64,000 nt of DNA from Lumnitzera littorea (Eukaryota; Streptophyta; Magnoliopsida; Myrtales; Combretaceae): NCBI GenBank assembly GCA_024138015.1, contig JAMXBB010000011.1, positions 80,980,051 through 81,044,050 of the forward strand. The letters run 5' to 3'. The notes under the pieces were generated by a model. It made no database searches. It worked only from the letters and a program-made list of their open reading frames with translations, and was not told the origin of the DNA. Position numbers and translations under genes: made by a program. Positions 53,141-64,000 of this stretch are shown piece by piece (within the stretch, counting starts at the first letter, position 1; every line of letters starts with the position of its first letter).

Positions 53141-54009
53141 GGTTTAATGATGATCATGCTTAGGTTAAAACTATAGCATTCACTGACTGATAAGCCAACT
53201 GAAGCTTTTCGGTTTTTTTTTTTTTAAATTAAAGAAAACATCTTTCAAAAGAAATCACAAAGTGCTTTCAATTTTTCATATTGACCTTACGATCTAGTAT
53301 TGTTAAAGAGTATATCAATCCAACATCGATTGAAAGAGGAAATATATATATATATATATATCTCGAACTTCATTTACTATATGTTATCCACATAATCTAC
53401 TAATAACATTTGAATAAGGAAAATTACATGAAAAAGAATCAACATATGGGGAAAAGGAAAACAAATGCAAAAAAGAAAAAAAAATTACAAAAATGTAACA
53501 TCTGGGAAAATAATTTCAGTACATCCCCAAACTCCATTTCCATCTACCTCTCCACTTTAAATTTGATTAAGCATATATGCAATTGTAGTTAAAAACATAA
53601 TCACCTTAAATTTAGTCAAGCCCATACACGATTTTAGTTGAAAATGTATTCAAAACGCGATATTTTATAGACAGTTATTTTTTTAATCAATCAATCGAAT
53701 TATAACCGATTATTTATTTGTGAGATGTTCGGTTTTGTCCTTTTTTAGTACTACACATATACGAGTTTTGAATCAACGTTGAAGTATGTTATTAAATTAA
53801 AATTATGAAGACATGAAATGTTGTATGAAATGTAATCACACTGTCAAAATAGCTAAATAGTGTTTTGAAAATAAGAAAAGTAAATTGGAAGTGAAATATC
53901 CAAAGCTAATGACATTGGCACCGTCATCGAGCTAGTGGCTGAATATCCTAAGGTTCTGCATTATCTTAAGGCTTAACTATCTTGGCCTCATCCAACTGGG
54001 TGATCTGTC
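53141..54009. other. AT-rich intergenic DNA
   Basis: It contains a TA microsatellite (about 53343-53361) and no recognised gene. Confidence 0.4.
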
Positions 54010-55114
54010 CACCATCCTGACTATAAGCACCCAAAAACGAAGCATGCATAGGGACCGAAGAAGGGTAAATCTGTATGACTCCCTCACCCATGTCATACTA
54101 AGGATCTTTAACCAGCCTCCTCAATGTTACAAGGGGGGGTATGGACCTAACTAGTGGAAGTCTCTCCTACAACAAGGGTATGAAACATAGGATCCTTAGA
54201 GCTCTCCCCAATAAATGGTTTGTAGAACTCAAATCCAAGTGATCTAGGAGATGCTAGTGGCAAAAAGCATGGGAGAGAAGCATCATTGCAAATCTGCACG
54301 CCAGGCTGTCTACGTCCTCAGCCTCTAACTTGACAACGACTACATCCCTTACGACCCCTTTCCCTTTATGGTTTGTTCGGTGGGGAGTCATCTTCATTGA
54401 CATCAGGACTGGGTGCAGCTAGGTCACCTAGGTGGACCCCAATAATCCCCTAGATGAGGTCATCTACTCGATGCTGCTTACATATTATGTCCCTATATGA
54501 CATGTGCAGCATTCTATGTATAAAGTCCGCTTGCATTCCGAACGTAAAAGTTTGAGTTATATATAAATAGAAAAACAAAAGTGTAATTGAAAAAACAACT
54601 GTACATACTATATACATCCAAGAAGCCCAAGACTGGCCAATGTATTTGCGAGTAACTTGCTGGTACCAAGGGATGTACATCAGGTGGTAATTAGACCTGA
54701 ACTATCCGATTTTGGTGATCCTCCTATTGTGCTATCTAATCTACATGGTAGGTTGCCCAATTTATCTCCATCCTACCCCTCAAGTCGATATTGTATAGTG
54801 TCCGTTCAATGTCAAGGTAAATCGGAATCTCCTGCATCTTACCAATCGATCGAGCTACACAGTTGGGATAGTGCATCTGCACAATGTGATAGCATATAAG
54901 TGGTACATGAGCTAGCCATACATCACTCCCATACCAACAATAATCGAGGAGTCTAGCAATATCATCATGGTCGTACGAAATCCAAACAACCTGAATTGAT
55001 GATGAAAAATGAAGATGAAAAAAAGTAATAGTTATTGAATGAATAAGGAGACAGTTTCGGTAAATACGCACCTACTCCAGACGTTGGTAATCAAACGCAT
55101 CTCTATATTATCCA
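54010..55114 (-). pseudogene. Plant mobile domain (MAIN-like) gene, C-terminal half, decayed
   Basis: Minus strand, downstream of the solo LTR. It reads YRDAFDYQRLE, then an intact GT-AG intron (54991-55071). The conserved PMD block follows (DVWLAHVPLICYHIVQMHYP, about 54870-54930), then YIPWYQQVTRKYIG (about 54640-54680) and a basic, low-complexity tail near 54300-54360. Stops and at least one frameshift are present, including TAG where CAG is expected at the intron border. PMD proteins occur both as MAIN-type host genes and as cargo of Mutator-like transposons; this copy is dead. Confidence 0.8.
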
Positions 55115-55119
55115 ACTAC
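55115..55119. repeat. Target-site duplication of LTR C, left
   Basis: ACTAC, identical to 58068-58072. Confidence 0.85.
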
Positions 55120-55170
55120 TGTAAGCCCTAAAGCCAAACCAAGTAACCGCAGGTTTAAGCTTAAAACCCA

Positions 55171-55237
55171 AGGTTTAGGACGATCAGCTAAGGGTTTAGG
55201 ACGATCGGCTAAGGGTTTAGGACGATCGGCTAAGGGA
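55171..55237 (+). repeat. 22-bp tandem repeat, three units
   Basis: The unit GGTTTAGGACGATCGGCTAA repeats three times with one substitution near the LTR C start. LTR A has a single equivalent unit. Confidence 0.85.
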
Positions 55238-55742
55238 TCCGATCAAACCCAAATTATAAACTATTTAGCAAAATATTAGTAAAAATGACCCTGTAAACTT
55301 AAATTTAAGAAAATAAATAATAAAATAGGAGACTATAAAATTTTCAAATTTTAAGCATAATAATTGCTAATTACCGAAAAGGCGAAAAGTGTAATATAAT
55401 AACTAATAAATTACTAGAGATAGATTATATGTATACTAAAAATTTTAGAATGACCAAAATAATATTTAGGAATGTTCATGTGTACCCCACATGTATTTAC
55501 GTGTAGATAAAAATACGCGTAATTACTGAAATTGGCTGAAAACTAAGCAAATAATTAAAGAAAAATATAAAATAATTATGGAAAAATTAGAAAAAATCAA
55601 AAGAGGATAAGATACAACAAGATCAGGTCGTGGACAAAAAAAGAAAAAAATAACCAATAAGAATTAGACAAACAAAAAGCCAAAAATCAAGGAATTGGGG
55701 CAAAATCCTATCAAATTAATACACATTAATTACTACAATTGT

Positions 55743-55752
55743 CTATAAATAA
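55743..55752 (+). promoter_or_regulatory. TATA box of LTR C
   Basis: CTATAAATAA, at the same place as the TATA box of LTR A. Confidence 0.5.
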
Positions 55753-57469
55753 GGAAAAAATTTTCAGCAGTCATTTGGTCAGTTTAGGATCTGGGAAAAA
55801 TCGAAACACTGAAAAAATCGAGAGAAAATCCAGAAAAAAAAAAAAAAAGAAAACTATGCAGATTAGCCAAGTGAACTAAAACCACCACCCACCACCACCT
55901 GAGACCAAACCACCACCACCACCCTACACTAGAACCACCACCTGGACCGGCCAACAACATTGGACTGGGTTTGAACGGCCAAAAAGTTTCGAACCGGTTA
56001 GTCATTTATTCACCCCGATTTTTGTAAAATTTTGTAAAATTAGTTATTTTGCTCAGAAAATTATGAAACTTGTTATTCTGAGGTTTATTTGTATGTAGAT
56101 TTAGGGAAAAATATTGATTTAGTTTAATTATGTCTAGAAATATAGGGTTCTTAACAAATTGTTCAAAACCGAGCATGATTAAACCGGAAAATAAATAGGC
56201 TTAAGGATGTAGTTTGGAGCTCAAAATTTTTCTGTAGGATGCTCATATGATGTAGAATAGTGCTATGAAGCCATTTTTTTAAAATTAATTTTCGAAATTT
56301 TTAAGTTAATTTTTAGCCCTAAAATGATGGTAAAATTGGGTGATTTAGGATTAATTAGGTGATTAAGATGTTAATTACTGATTGGGATATTAATTATATG
56401 TTTAAGGAAGTTAATCTTTACAGTGGAACCCTAATCCTAGCCTTTGGGTACTAAGTATGGTTAATTAGGGAAATTAGGTAAGTAATATAATAAATTAGTA
56501 ATATGTGAAAATGTAAATTAATAAATCTAGAAAAATAAGGTTATTTAGATAATATTATAATAGAAATCAGAAAAATAATAAATCTGAAATGACATTTAAT
56601 TTTAAGTAAATATCTCAAAATGTAAGATTTTTACACATCGGGAATAAATCTGATACCTCAATTAGGGTTAGCGTGTACCGAATAGTTTAGAATACCAAAA
56701 TTATGACCCAATAGGATATTTGAATACCCGAACGTAATGTGATTATTGTCACATTGGGATTCGAGCCTAATTAAGACTTAGGAATTAAAACTAGAATCTA
56801 GTTTAGGAGCCGAACCCCGAAATAGAATACAACGAATCATTAATACGTTATAGGTATACATGAGGAAAATGAGTTACATTATGAATTAGAATAAGAATCC
56901 ATAAAATATAAGTACTAAAAGAACCTATTTGTATTATAGGACACCTAGAAACAAATCAGCTCGCAACTAGAGGATTGAGCGATCGAACAAATTCAAGTAA
57001 GTTGGGTTATTGCTTATTGTAATAGAGTACTAGTTTTGTAGTGCTCGGAGACTTAGGCTTGTATATGCTTGTGATTGTAAGTAGTTTGCGCATGTGTTTG
57101 ATGTATCTGAATTCGTGCTGGAATTTGTACTGTGAATGATTTTGTGACTGATTGAATTGGTATGAACTTGTTTGAACACTTTAACCGAAATTTAATCTTA
57201 GTCGACCCTAATAACCGAAAATGTCATGCATTGTAACCCGTTAGGGGATCATAGGACTCTCCAACCAAATACCGACCCCTTCGAAAGGGATAGCGCAGAA
57301 TTGCAAAATGGTCCCTTCTTCATCCTCAATCGAACTAAGTGACAGGAGAGGAGGTCGCGGCGGGGGTGAAGTCAATGGTTCGAAGGTAGTCGTGGGAGGA
57401 GCGAGGTCTCCATTGCACAAGTCTGGGTTTGGTTGTGAGCTGCTACATAACATGGAACTCCTCAACCCG

Positions 57470-57497
57470 GATTGGAGCGGGTGAAATTTCTCTGATT
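57470..57497 (+). other. LTR-family hairpin (copy C)
   Basis: Stem GATTGGAG pairs with CTCTGATT across a 12-nt loop using three G-U pairs on the sense strand. It is at the same place as in A, B and D. Confidence 0.5.
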
Positions 57498-58067
57498 TCA
57501 CAACGGACCGGACTACATTGTGCGATGACACTTGATTGATGCATTGCATGAAAATAATTGTTTGATAACCCTGTTTGTGCTTGTATGCATTCATGAGTCT
57601 CCAATTCAACTTACTGAGCTGTAGTTGCTCATACCCTTATAGATCCTTTTGCAGGTTCTGATTTGTGATCACTACAAGTATTATGCCGCCCTACAATTAC
57701 CCAGAGGTTAGTCTTTTTGAAGCCAGGGGTGTGAGGACCAAGATACTTAGTAAAATGTGTAACTGGACTAACCTTATAGTTAAAGGTCAAAGACTGATAG
57801 TTATTCTGTAAATTAGTAGACTGTGGTGATTATGTAAAACTTCTTGGGAAACTCTATGGACTTACTGATAATTATTTATGTTTATTAGAAATTGTAGTGC
57901 TTATCATAATTGTTGTATAATTATTAATTGAACTGTTTACTTCAAAACGAGGAGTCGTCGATGCCTTGTGTAAATTATGTCTATGGTAGACACTGTGAGG
58001 CCAGTTACTATCATAGAATGGTTTACACGGCGGGACTGTTGCGACTTCGCAACTTCGGGGCGTAACA

Positions 58068-58640
58068 ACTACATGCATAGGCTGCTTAGTCACATCAAAC
58101 CTCACCCTCCATCCACTCATAAGTGGTTGACCATCGACATTTGTCATAATCCGATGACGTAAAGGGGCAATGTGTGGAAAATGCTCCCATGCCTACACCT
58201 GTAGAATCACCAACGGATAACTAATCTCTCCTACGTCCATCCTAGAAGCTAGGCACAACTAGCAATACAGCCATACCAAGTAAACTACTCCCTATGCATA
58301 TCGCCAGGCCATGGTAAGGTTCGATAAGAGAAGGAGGAATATGAGGTGGACCACATTGTTAGACTTGTCTGAGAACAACATACCTTCGATCAACTGCATG
58401 ATATGTACCTTCGTGAAGCACTATACTGTCTCGTCATCCACATGAAAAGGCAAATAGGTGAAATTGTCCTTCAACTAGGACAACTTCAATCTAGTACCCT
58501 TTAAGGTACCCTTTAGTGAGCAAATTCCTAATAGGTAATGACATAACTTTGCCCAGCCAGTAGACACCATCACTCTAGTAATTGCATCACCATCGACTGG
58601 TAAACCTATGAGCAAAGATATATCCTGATAGAAATTAGGC
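58068..58640 (-). pseudogene. Plant mobile domain (MAIN-like) gene, N-terminal half, decayed
   Basis: Minus strand. Conserved PMD text reads GLPVDGDAITR (about 58580-58610), VMVSTGWAKLC (about 58550), and AWEHFPHIAPLRH (about 58155-58195). It then reads straight into the left half at 55114 once LTR C and one ACTAC are skipped. At least three in-frame stops lie within (around 58170-58310). The usual N-terminal block before GLPVDG is absent, so the 5' end is truncated near 58640. Confidence 0.8.
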
Positions 58641-58759
58641 CCCTAGACCAATCACTCACAGCTGAGCTAGAAGACTCCAAGGACTCGTACAGAGAATACT
58701 AGCTTGAAACCAAAGCCAAGACAGGGATTACTATGCTGAACTAATCTCTTGCAACCTGT

Positions 58760-59490
58760 CTGTCAAATCCTCACATATGTCAGACATGCACTTGCCCAAC
58801 AACGAAGTCTTATTCCAGAAGATAACTTAGGACTAGTCAAGCTGAACTCATTAACTAACCATAGGCGTTTGACTCCAATTTAGTTAACTTCCTTACCAGA
58901 TTAATTGACTTCCGACTTGATATTGGCTCTCAACCTAATCCAAATCAAGTGGGCCCTGACTGCAACACTTTCTTGCTTCTGCCTACCTTATATTATATTG
59001 CTAATATCTAACCACCAAGCGACACATGTCTTCTGATATAATATTTCAGAATGATTCTTTTTTTTCCATATTAAATATTCTTTGTCTCTTTTACCCCTTT
59101 TAGTATGTTTCATGTAACCTAATTATAGAATATCCTTTTGTCTTTTCATACATATAAAGTAACCTTAGTGGACAAGTATATAAACCCTCACTTTCTTATA
59201 CATAGACAACAAACCATTCAATATAGAATTATTTGCTTTAAGCAACCTTAGTGTTCTCGTTATCATTTAACTCTTATCTATTCCCTTTAGCAAGGAATAG
59301 TGGCGAGTGATTCTTTAGTTCAAACCGGTGTGTCATATCCGGTAGATTATAGGCCAAGTAAGATCGATTGATGCATCATATCCATTCGGTAACTACCCAG
59401 GCTTTTGTTAGCTTTTTTTTTGTTTCTTTTCGACTCATTTTGTTGTGGTACTCTTCTGTGAGTTCGACTTTGGAGACATATCAGCTTCAC
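58760..59490 (+). mobile_element. Probable 5' LTR of another retrotransposon (E)
   Basis: About 700 bases ending just before a degraded initiator tRNA-Met primer-binding site (TAGTATTAGAGTAT, 59491-59504). It has a TATAAA-type site at about 59179. The left border is uncertain; candidate TGTCA starts are at about 58760 and 58778. It truncates the PMD gene. Confidence 0.5.
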
Positions 59491-59504
59491 TAGTATTAGA
59501 GTAT
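59491..59504 (+). other. Degraded primer-binding site of element E
   Basis: TAGTATTAGAGTAT differs from the standard TGGTATCAGAGC-type site at a few transitions. Confidence 0.5.
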
Positions 59505-59739
59505 AGTTCCAAAAGGGAGTGTGTGAAGTTACAGTAAAGTTTTGGTTCGCATTGTTATTAATGGCTGTTGTGTTCCTTCTGTAATTACTACAATGTGTTT
59601 ATGTGATAGCAAGTGTAGTTTCATTGTTACTCTATTTCTAATTTCCTAAACAAAACAAGTTTATTTCTATTCTATTTAAGTGACTATTGGGTACTAAAGT
59701 TGTTAGCAAATTGTTAATCTATTCATGAAGTATTGTACT

Positions 59740-59950
59740 ATGTCAAATTCAAGTGTTCAGGGTATTATTGGTGACTAGAGTAGTGGTACTCAACCCGGTC
59801 GAGGTTATAATGGTAGTAACACCCCAAGGTTTCTTGACGACAAACTTAACTGACTTGCAAACCTTATTAAGAGTCTAATCACAGCGATGCAAGTTAACAG
59901 GCAATAACCCCAGGATATGCCGCCGCAAAATCTACTTGAAAGTATTCGAG
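59740..59950 (+). pseudogene. Start of a decayed gag of element E
   Basis: An ATG at 59740 is followed by a Ser/Gly-rich start and a readable gag-like stretch ending near NLLESIRE, with several stops. Sequence identity is lost after about 59950, where a different element begins. Confidence 0.4.
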
Positions 59951-61540
59951 AAAGGGGTTATGGCTATCAAGCTTGATTTTTCGGCTTTCTATTTAAAATT
60001 GATTTCTCCATTTTCGGTTAATACTAAACCTTAACCCGTTTAATATTAATCATCAACTAAAGAAATTGAGAAATTCCGGTTTTTTATTTAGAAAAATTTT
60101 TAGAGTCGCCACCCGATCGAAGTCGGGAAAAAGAAAAGAAAACCATAATCAATTGGGTGAATTGATTACGATTTAACTACCGATTTTAAATTTTAATTTA
60201 ATACAAACTAGAGGATTCTGAATCTAGGGGCTAACCTATTAAACCCTAACAGGTACCACCATCTATTTACTAAAATTAAGATTATTCTTCTAATTATCTT
60301 TTTTAAAGAAAATAAAATAAAATAAAAAGAACTTATGTTTCTACAGATTTTATCGTCACCCCGAAGATGCCCACATACCCGTTAACCGAGATCAAACGAT
60401 CGTAGTTCTTTTTAAAAACTTTAGTTTGTTAGTTGATTTTAGTTTTGAAAATTGGTCGAATTTACGTTTTAATCAATTTGGTCTATTAAAAAATAAATAA
60501 ATAAAGAGTCCTAACTCGTAAGTGATCAAAAGACTACCTAAAACACTATAATATTTTTGTAAAAATTTTCCTTTTGTTAATTTTTGTTTCTAAAGATAAT
60601 TCCCTATATGAGAATTTCTAACGAAAAAAAAAACTAATTCTAAAGGAATCCTAAGCGAATATATATATATGTATATATATATATATGCATCTACACTATT
60701 ACTATTTAACAATTATCTACCTAAGTGAATTAATAATATCAAGAAATATACTTAATATAAAAGCTAATCCTAAAAGTTTCCTAAACTAATATATGTATAT
60801 TATTAAAAAACTAATGACTTAACAACATAATAATAATAATCAAATAATAATAAAATATATACATATACAACAACCAACCTTAGTCTGTTCATTATAGTTG
60901 TGCAAGGCCTCGCGCGTTCGGCGGTAGAGCGTTAATGTAGTGGGCAGTGTGGGCTTGCGATGTGTCTAATGTTTATGACTGGACGGGGAGTTTTGGCAAA
61001 GTGTAGTGTATGCGCTGAAGCTTAGATGTGATCAGAGTGGTGGGCGATGAAGCCTAGACATGTGTAGTCGCTGTTGTTGTTCGGCTTATGTTAATCAGTT
61101 GTTATCTATTACTGATGTTCTAACAATGCGCAGCATTTGACAGTAGATGATTGGTCATGTAGCTATTATGGTGCTGGTCAGTGGTCATTGTGTGCTATCC
61201 TATTCAATCAGTAGGCGTGTTGTTTGGTGTTGGCATTGTGGACAGCATGTGAATTGCGGCTATCGTAGGTGATCAAAATCAGGGAATGTGCTACTCAATC
61301 AATTTGTTAACAGAGACGACACTAGGTTTGGCTAGAGTCGATCAATGTGTACTCTGCTTTGTGTGTTTAGACGTTGCTGGACTGCTGCAGTAAGTGGATT
61401 ATGTTGCTAGTTAGGGGACTGGGGTTTGATTTGTGAACCACAATAGTAAGTTAGATGGAGGGATCCTGAAAATTGACTGCCCCCCTTTTCAATTGTATGT
61501 ATGTATTTATAAAACCCAAACCAAATCATATCAAATCATA
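59951..61540 (-). mobile_element. Fragment of another LTR element (F), Tat/Ogre-like primer motif
   Basis: Minus strand at 60103-60111 reads TGGCGACTC followed by TAAAAAT. From memory, TGGCGACTC starts the tRNA-Arg-type primer-binding site of Tat/Ogre gypsy elements, here degraded. That would place an LTR at higher coordinates on the minus strand. A minus-strand TTTATAAATAC at about 61507-61517 could be its TATA box. No coding region. 60890-61480 is G/T-rich on plus. Low certainty. Confidence 0.3.
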
Positions 61541-61550
61541 TATATTGTCA

Positions 61551-61797
61551 GGACATAGGCCAATAGCCCAACTGGTTAAGTACCTGGTCTTGTAAAGAAA
61601 GGAAGTATGAAGTCTGGGATTCAAACTATATTAAGTAAATATGTGCCTTTTTTCTTTTTTTAACATATATTGGGAGTTATGTGTCATGTCAGGATACGCA
61701 ACAGTATCTCTTTGGGCTATGTAGCTGACGTAGCACCTATCATCCCCTTTCTCCCGAATTTTTCAAGAAAAAAAAATCAAAAAAGAAAAAAAAATAG
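61551..61797 (+). mobile_element. tRNA-derived SINE
   Basis: Pol III A box TAGCCCAACTGG (61564-61575) and B box GGGATTCAAAC (61616-61626) are 40 bases apart, as in plant SINE heads. About 150 bases of body follow, ending in an A-rich tail (about 61770-61797). Target duplications were not seen. The element resembles plant SINE families whose head reads GGCYAATAGCCCAACTGG. Confidence 0.6.
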
Positions 61798-61989
61798 TTG
61801 GGTTTCTAAAATATGAAATTTAGTATTGAATCTTATCAAATCCTTATTCTTTTTTAGTAGATTTAATAAAATCGTGACTAACAGAGTATTAAAACCATTA
61901 AATCTCATAACGATATTACTAAATCTCTTAGGATGAGGACTTGTTGAAGATTCATCAATATCCATGTTTGATTTAAGTTAATTCGAAAC

Positions 61990-63060
61990 AGGCCATGAAG
62001 ATTCAATTTGATTCTATAAAAACTAATCCCACACTCACGACTTGGAAGAGAACTCGATCATCAAACACAATCTGCTAAACAACCCTTTTACAACTCAACC
62101 AACATCCACATTCACCCCAACTCGTGTTGCACAGCAAGCACACAATAATACCCAAGACAACACTCCTTCATACAACTCAAACCACCATCAGACCCTCTCT
62201 CTCTTTCGTCCCTAGCAATACTGTCATAAGCCAACCTACGGTTAACTTACTGCTACGCATGTACCACACTCCATTATTGCCCAAACTCAAAATTAAAACA
62301 CCACACTCACAACCCATCACAGCGCCCATTATTGCACTCCAACATAACTCCACACCAACGACCCTACTCACATCCGAACCAACTCCAACACAGTTACTCC
62401 CAATATACAACAAATACCCACTCAACCACTCCCTATATACTCTATATACAGACACACACCAATTACATTCAACATCTAATAGCAATTGCGCCAAGCCCAA
62501 TTTCGACCCACCATCCCCAATCATAGCTAAGCCAAAGCAAGACCATCAGACCTATCCCAAGCACCAACCAACACCAAACCCAAGAGTTAACCCTCTTCAC
62601 GCAACAACATTCACGTATAAGTCCCACACACCACTTCGGACACCCCTCCACCATCATATTCACAATTACGAATCGCCAACCCAACACAACGCAGTAAGCC
62701 ATAGAACCTGACAACCTAACCAACCAATGACTAGACACTACACACATACAGCCACTCATCTACTCCCTTAACTAACTAACCCAATGACCACCACTAAGCA
62801 CCCTCCGATCAAACCCAATTGCAAAATGTAATAGTAACTCTCAGTTACTGCGCTAGACGCTTCAACCACTCGTAACACCACCCAACCACGGTAACTACCC
62901 ACGCTCCACAACTTAACCCATTCCCAATGCTTTACTATTTGCACAACCAAACCTCGACAACCGCCGCCATCATCAAATCTTTAGATACCCAAATAGCCAC
63001 CAATCACCACGGTACTAGCATAAAACTGCCATTCTCCAATCTAATTTGCATGAAATAGCG
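61990..63060. other. Strand-skewed A/C-rich island
   Basis: For about 1 kb the plus strand is overwhelmingly A and C, with few G. This leaves long open frames on both strands (plus 62124-62711, minus 62177-62524) that look compositional: they are rich in Thr, Pro, His and Asn, or Val, Gly and Trp, with no domain. It may be part of element F. Confidence 0.45.
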
Positions 63061-63304
63061 TTTTCCAGCTAAAAAATCAGCCTAAAAAGTCCCTAATCGC
63101 ACTTCACTGGCCACCTTGCCTCATATTCTATGCCTAATCCAATCCAGATCCATGGATTTAACTCAGAGTCCAATCTACTTTCATCCCTAACCCACGTATA
63201 TTGCGAAACCAGGTCCAATCCTGCTTTCATTTTGTCTTATTATTTCATTTTTTTTTCTTTTCTTATTTATTAAAATGGAAAAAGAAAATAGAAAATTAAT
63301 GTTA

Positions 63305-64000
63305 TGTCGCAAAGCAATGGAGTCATAACAATCCTATCATATAAACCAATCTATGATAGTAATTGACCTCACAATCACTAGCATAGATACGATATACACA
63401 ATGTATCCACAACTCCTAATTTTGAAGTAAACAGCTCATTCAAAATTAATAATAAAATTATATAAAGAACTAGAAATTTTAAGCCATATTTATATAGAAA
63501 TAACTATATTGTCTTGTGATCCCAAGAAACATTTACACAACATAACATCCTGTTAAGTAAAGTAAAATATTACATCATTAACCCATATATCTAAGAATTA
63601 TTAACAAAACTCTAAAATTTCTATAAATCTGCCAATAAAGTTCTTCAAAAGAGTACTAACATCCAAATAGTTATAATGCGGCATTTTAATTGTCACCTGC
63701 AAGAAAATCTATAAGGGTATAGGCAACCAACAGCTAAGTAAGTCGAGATGGAGACATAAGACTACATAACAAACACAAATAAGGTTCTAAAACAATTAAT
63801 TAAATGCAATGTAATACATAAATGCCATCACACAACATAGTCCAATCTGTTGTGAAATTAGAGTAATTTCACCTACCCTAATTCGGGTTGAAGAGATTCA
63901 ACATTTACCCTAATTGTGTAATGGAGGCATCACTCCCTCTATGACTATCCTTTAAACCATTACCCCAATCCTTACCGTGATCTCCTCTCTTGTTATCTAG
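63305..64000 (-). mobile_element. LTR D, partial copy of the LTR A/B/C family
   Basis: On the minus strand it ends TTGCGACA at 63305. It aligns with LTR A from its terminus through the hairpin region (63856-63883) and continues past the window edge. It is more diverged than A and C. Confidence 0.75.
63856..63883 (-). other. LTR-family hairpin (copy D)
   Basis: Sense (minus) stem AATTAGGG pairs with CTCTAATT, with one G-U pair and a first pair changed on both sides relative to copy A. Confidence 0.5.

Larger units (their letters stand above)
55120..58067 (+). mobile_element. Solo LTR C (2948 bp) inserted in the PMD gene
   Basis: It begins TGTAAGCCCTAAAGCC and ends TTCGGGGCGTAACA, flanked by the perfect 5-bp duplication ACTAC. 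It aligns over its length with the reverse complement of LTR A. No internal region or primer-binding site follows, so it is a solo LTR. Features: a three-unit 22-bp tandem repeat near its start (55171-55237), a TATA box (55743-55752), a CCACCA-rich patch (55880-55940) and the family hairpin (57470-57497). Short open frames inside are not genes. Confidence 0.92.

Noticed and set aside
62124..62711. 195-codon plus-strand open frame
   Set aside because: It lies in an A/C-rich island that lacks G, so stops are rare on either strand. The composition is Thr/Pro/His/Asn-rich, with no domain, and an opposite-strand frame overlaps it.
1..64000. CRISPR arrays, operons, prokaryotic promoters or phage genes
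   Set aside because: The window is plant nuclear DNA; none of the repeats has CRISPR-like spacing, and genes have introns.

Overview
The window is nuclear DNA of a flowering plant. It is very AT-rich, has many short GT-AG introns, carries tRNA, SINE, MITE and LTR-retrotransposon sequence, and its full-length protein is closest to the plant vacuolar ABCC1/ABCC2 (MRP1/MRP2) clade. I cannot name the species from the sequence alone. One ambiguous base (n) lies at about 11839.

Only three loci look like functional host genes. (1) A complete 27-exon ABCC2-type transporter lies on the minus strand (36303 down to 25511). Its exons join in frame to 1623 codons plus a stop. (2) A four-exon heavy-metal-associated isoprenylated plant protein (HIPP) lies on the plus strand (23016-24262), convergent with the transporter. 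(3) A tRNA-Arg(TCT) lies on the minus strand (50899-50971). A second, upstream-half copy of the ABCC gene (6836 down to 2752, minus) keeps exons 1-12 with all splice sites and no stop. It ends inside intron 12, near a decayed Ty1/copia element (1-2519).

Layout: 1-2519 copia remnant; 2752-6836 truncated ABCC copy; 9400-16185 a decayed Ty3/gypsy pol on the minus strand. Two related LTR insertions cut that pol: a 1.16-kb solo LTR (B, 10193-11353, 6-bp target duplication) and a 3.09-kb LTR with a primer-binding site (A, 12725-15813). 16.2-22.9 kb is AT-rich noncoding DNA with small tandem repeats. 23.0-36.3 kb holds the HIPP and ABCC genes. 37-50.8 kb is noncoding, with a 507-bp hAT-type MITE (8-bp target duplication, one mismatch), a poly-T/poly-A bounded segment and a segmental duplication. 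The tRNA follows, then MITE-like inverted repeats. A decayed plant-mobile-domain (MAIN-like) gene (54010-58640) is split by a third LTR of the same family (C, solo, perfect 5-bp target duplication ACTAC). The last 5 kb contains remnants of further LTR elements, a tRNA-derived SINE, a strongly strand-skewed A/C-rich island, and the start of a fourth LTR of the family (D, from 63305).

The strongest unexplained signal is a hairpin shared by the four LTR copies (A-D). It has an 8-bp stem and a 12-nt loop at the same place in each copy. Where the copies differ, the changes keep pairing on the sense strand (G-U wobbles, one two-sided change). The ABCC/HIPP neighbourhood is also notable because both families are linked to heavy-metal handling, but nothing in the sequence shows they act together.
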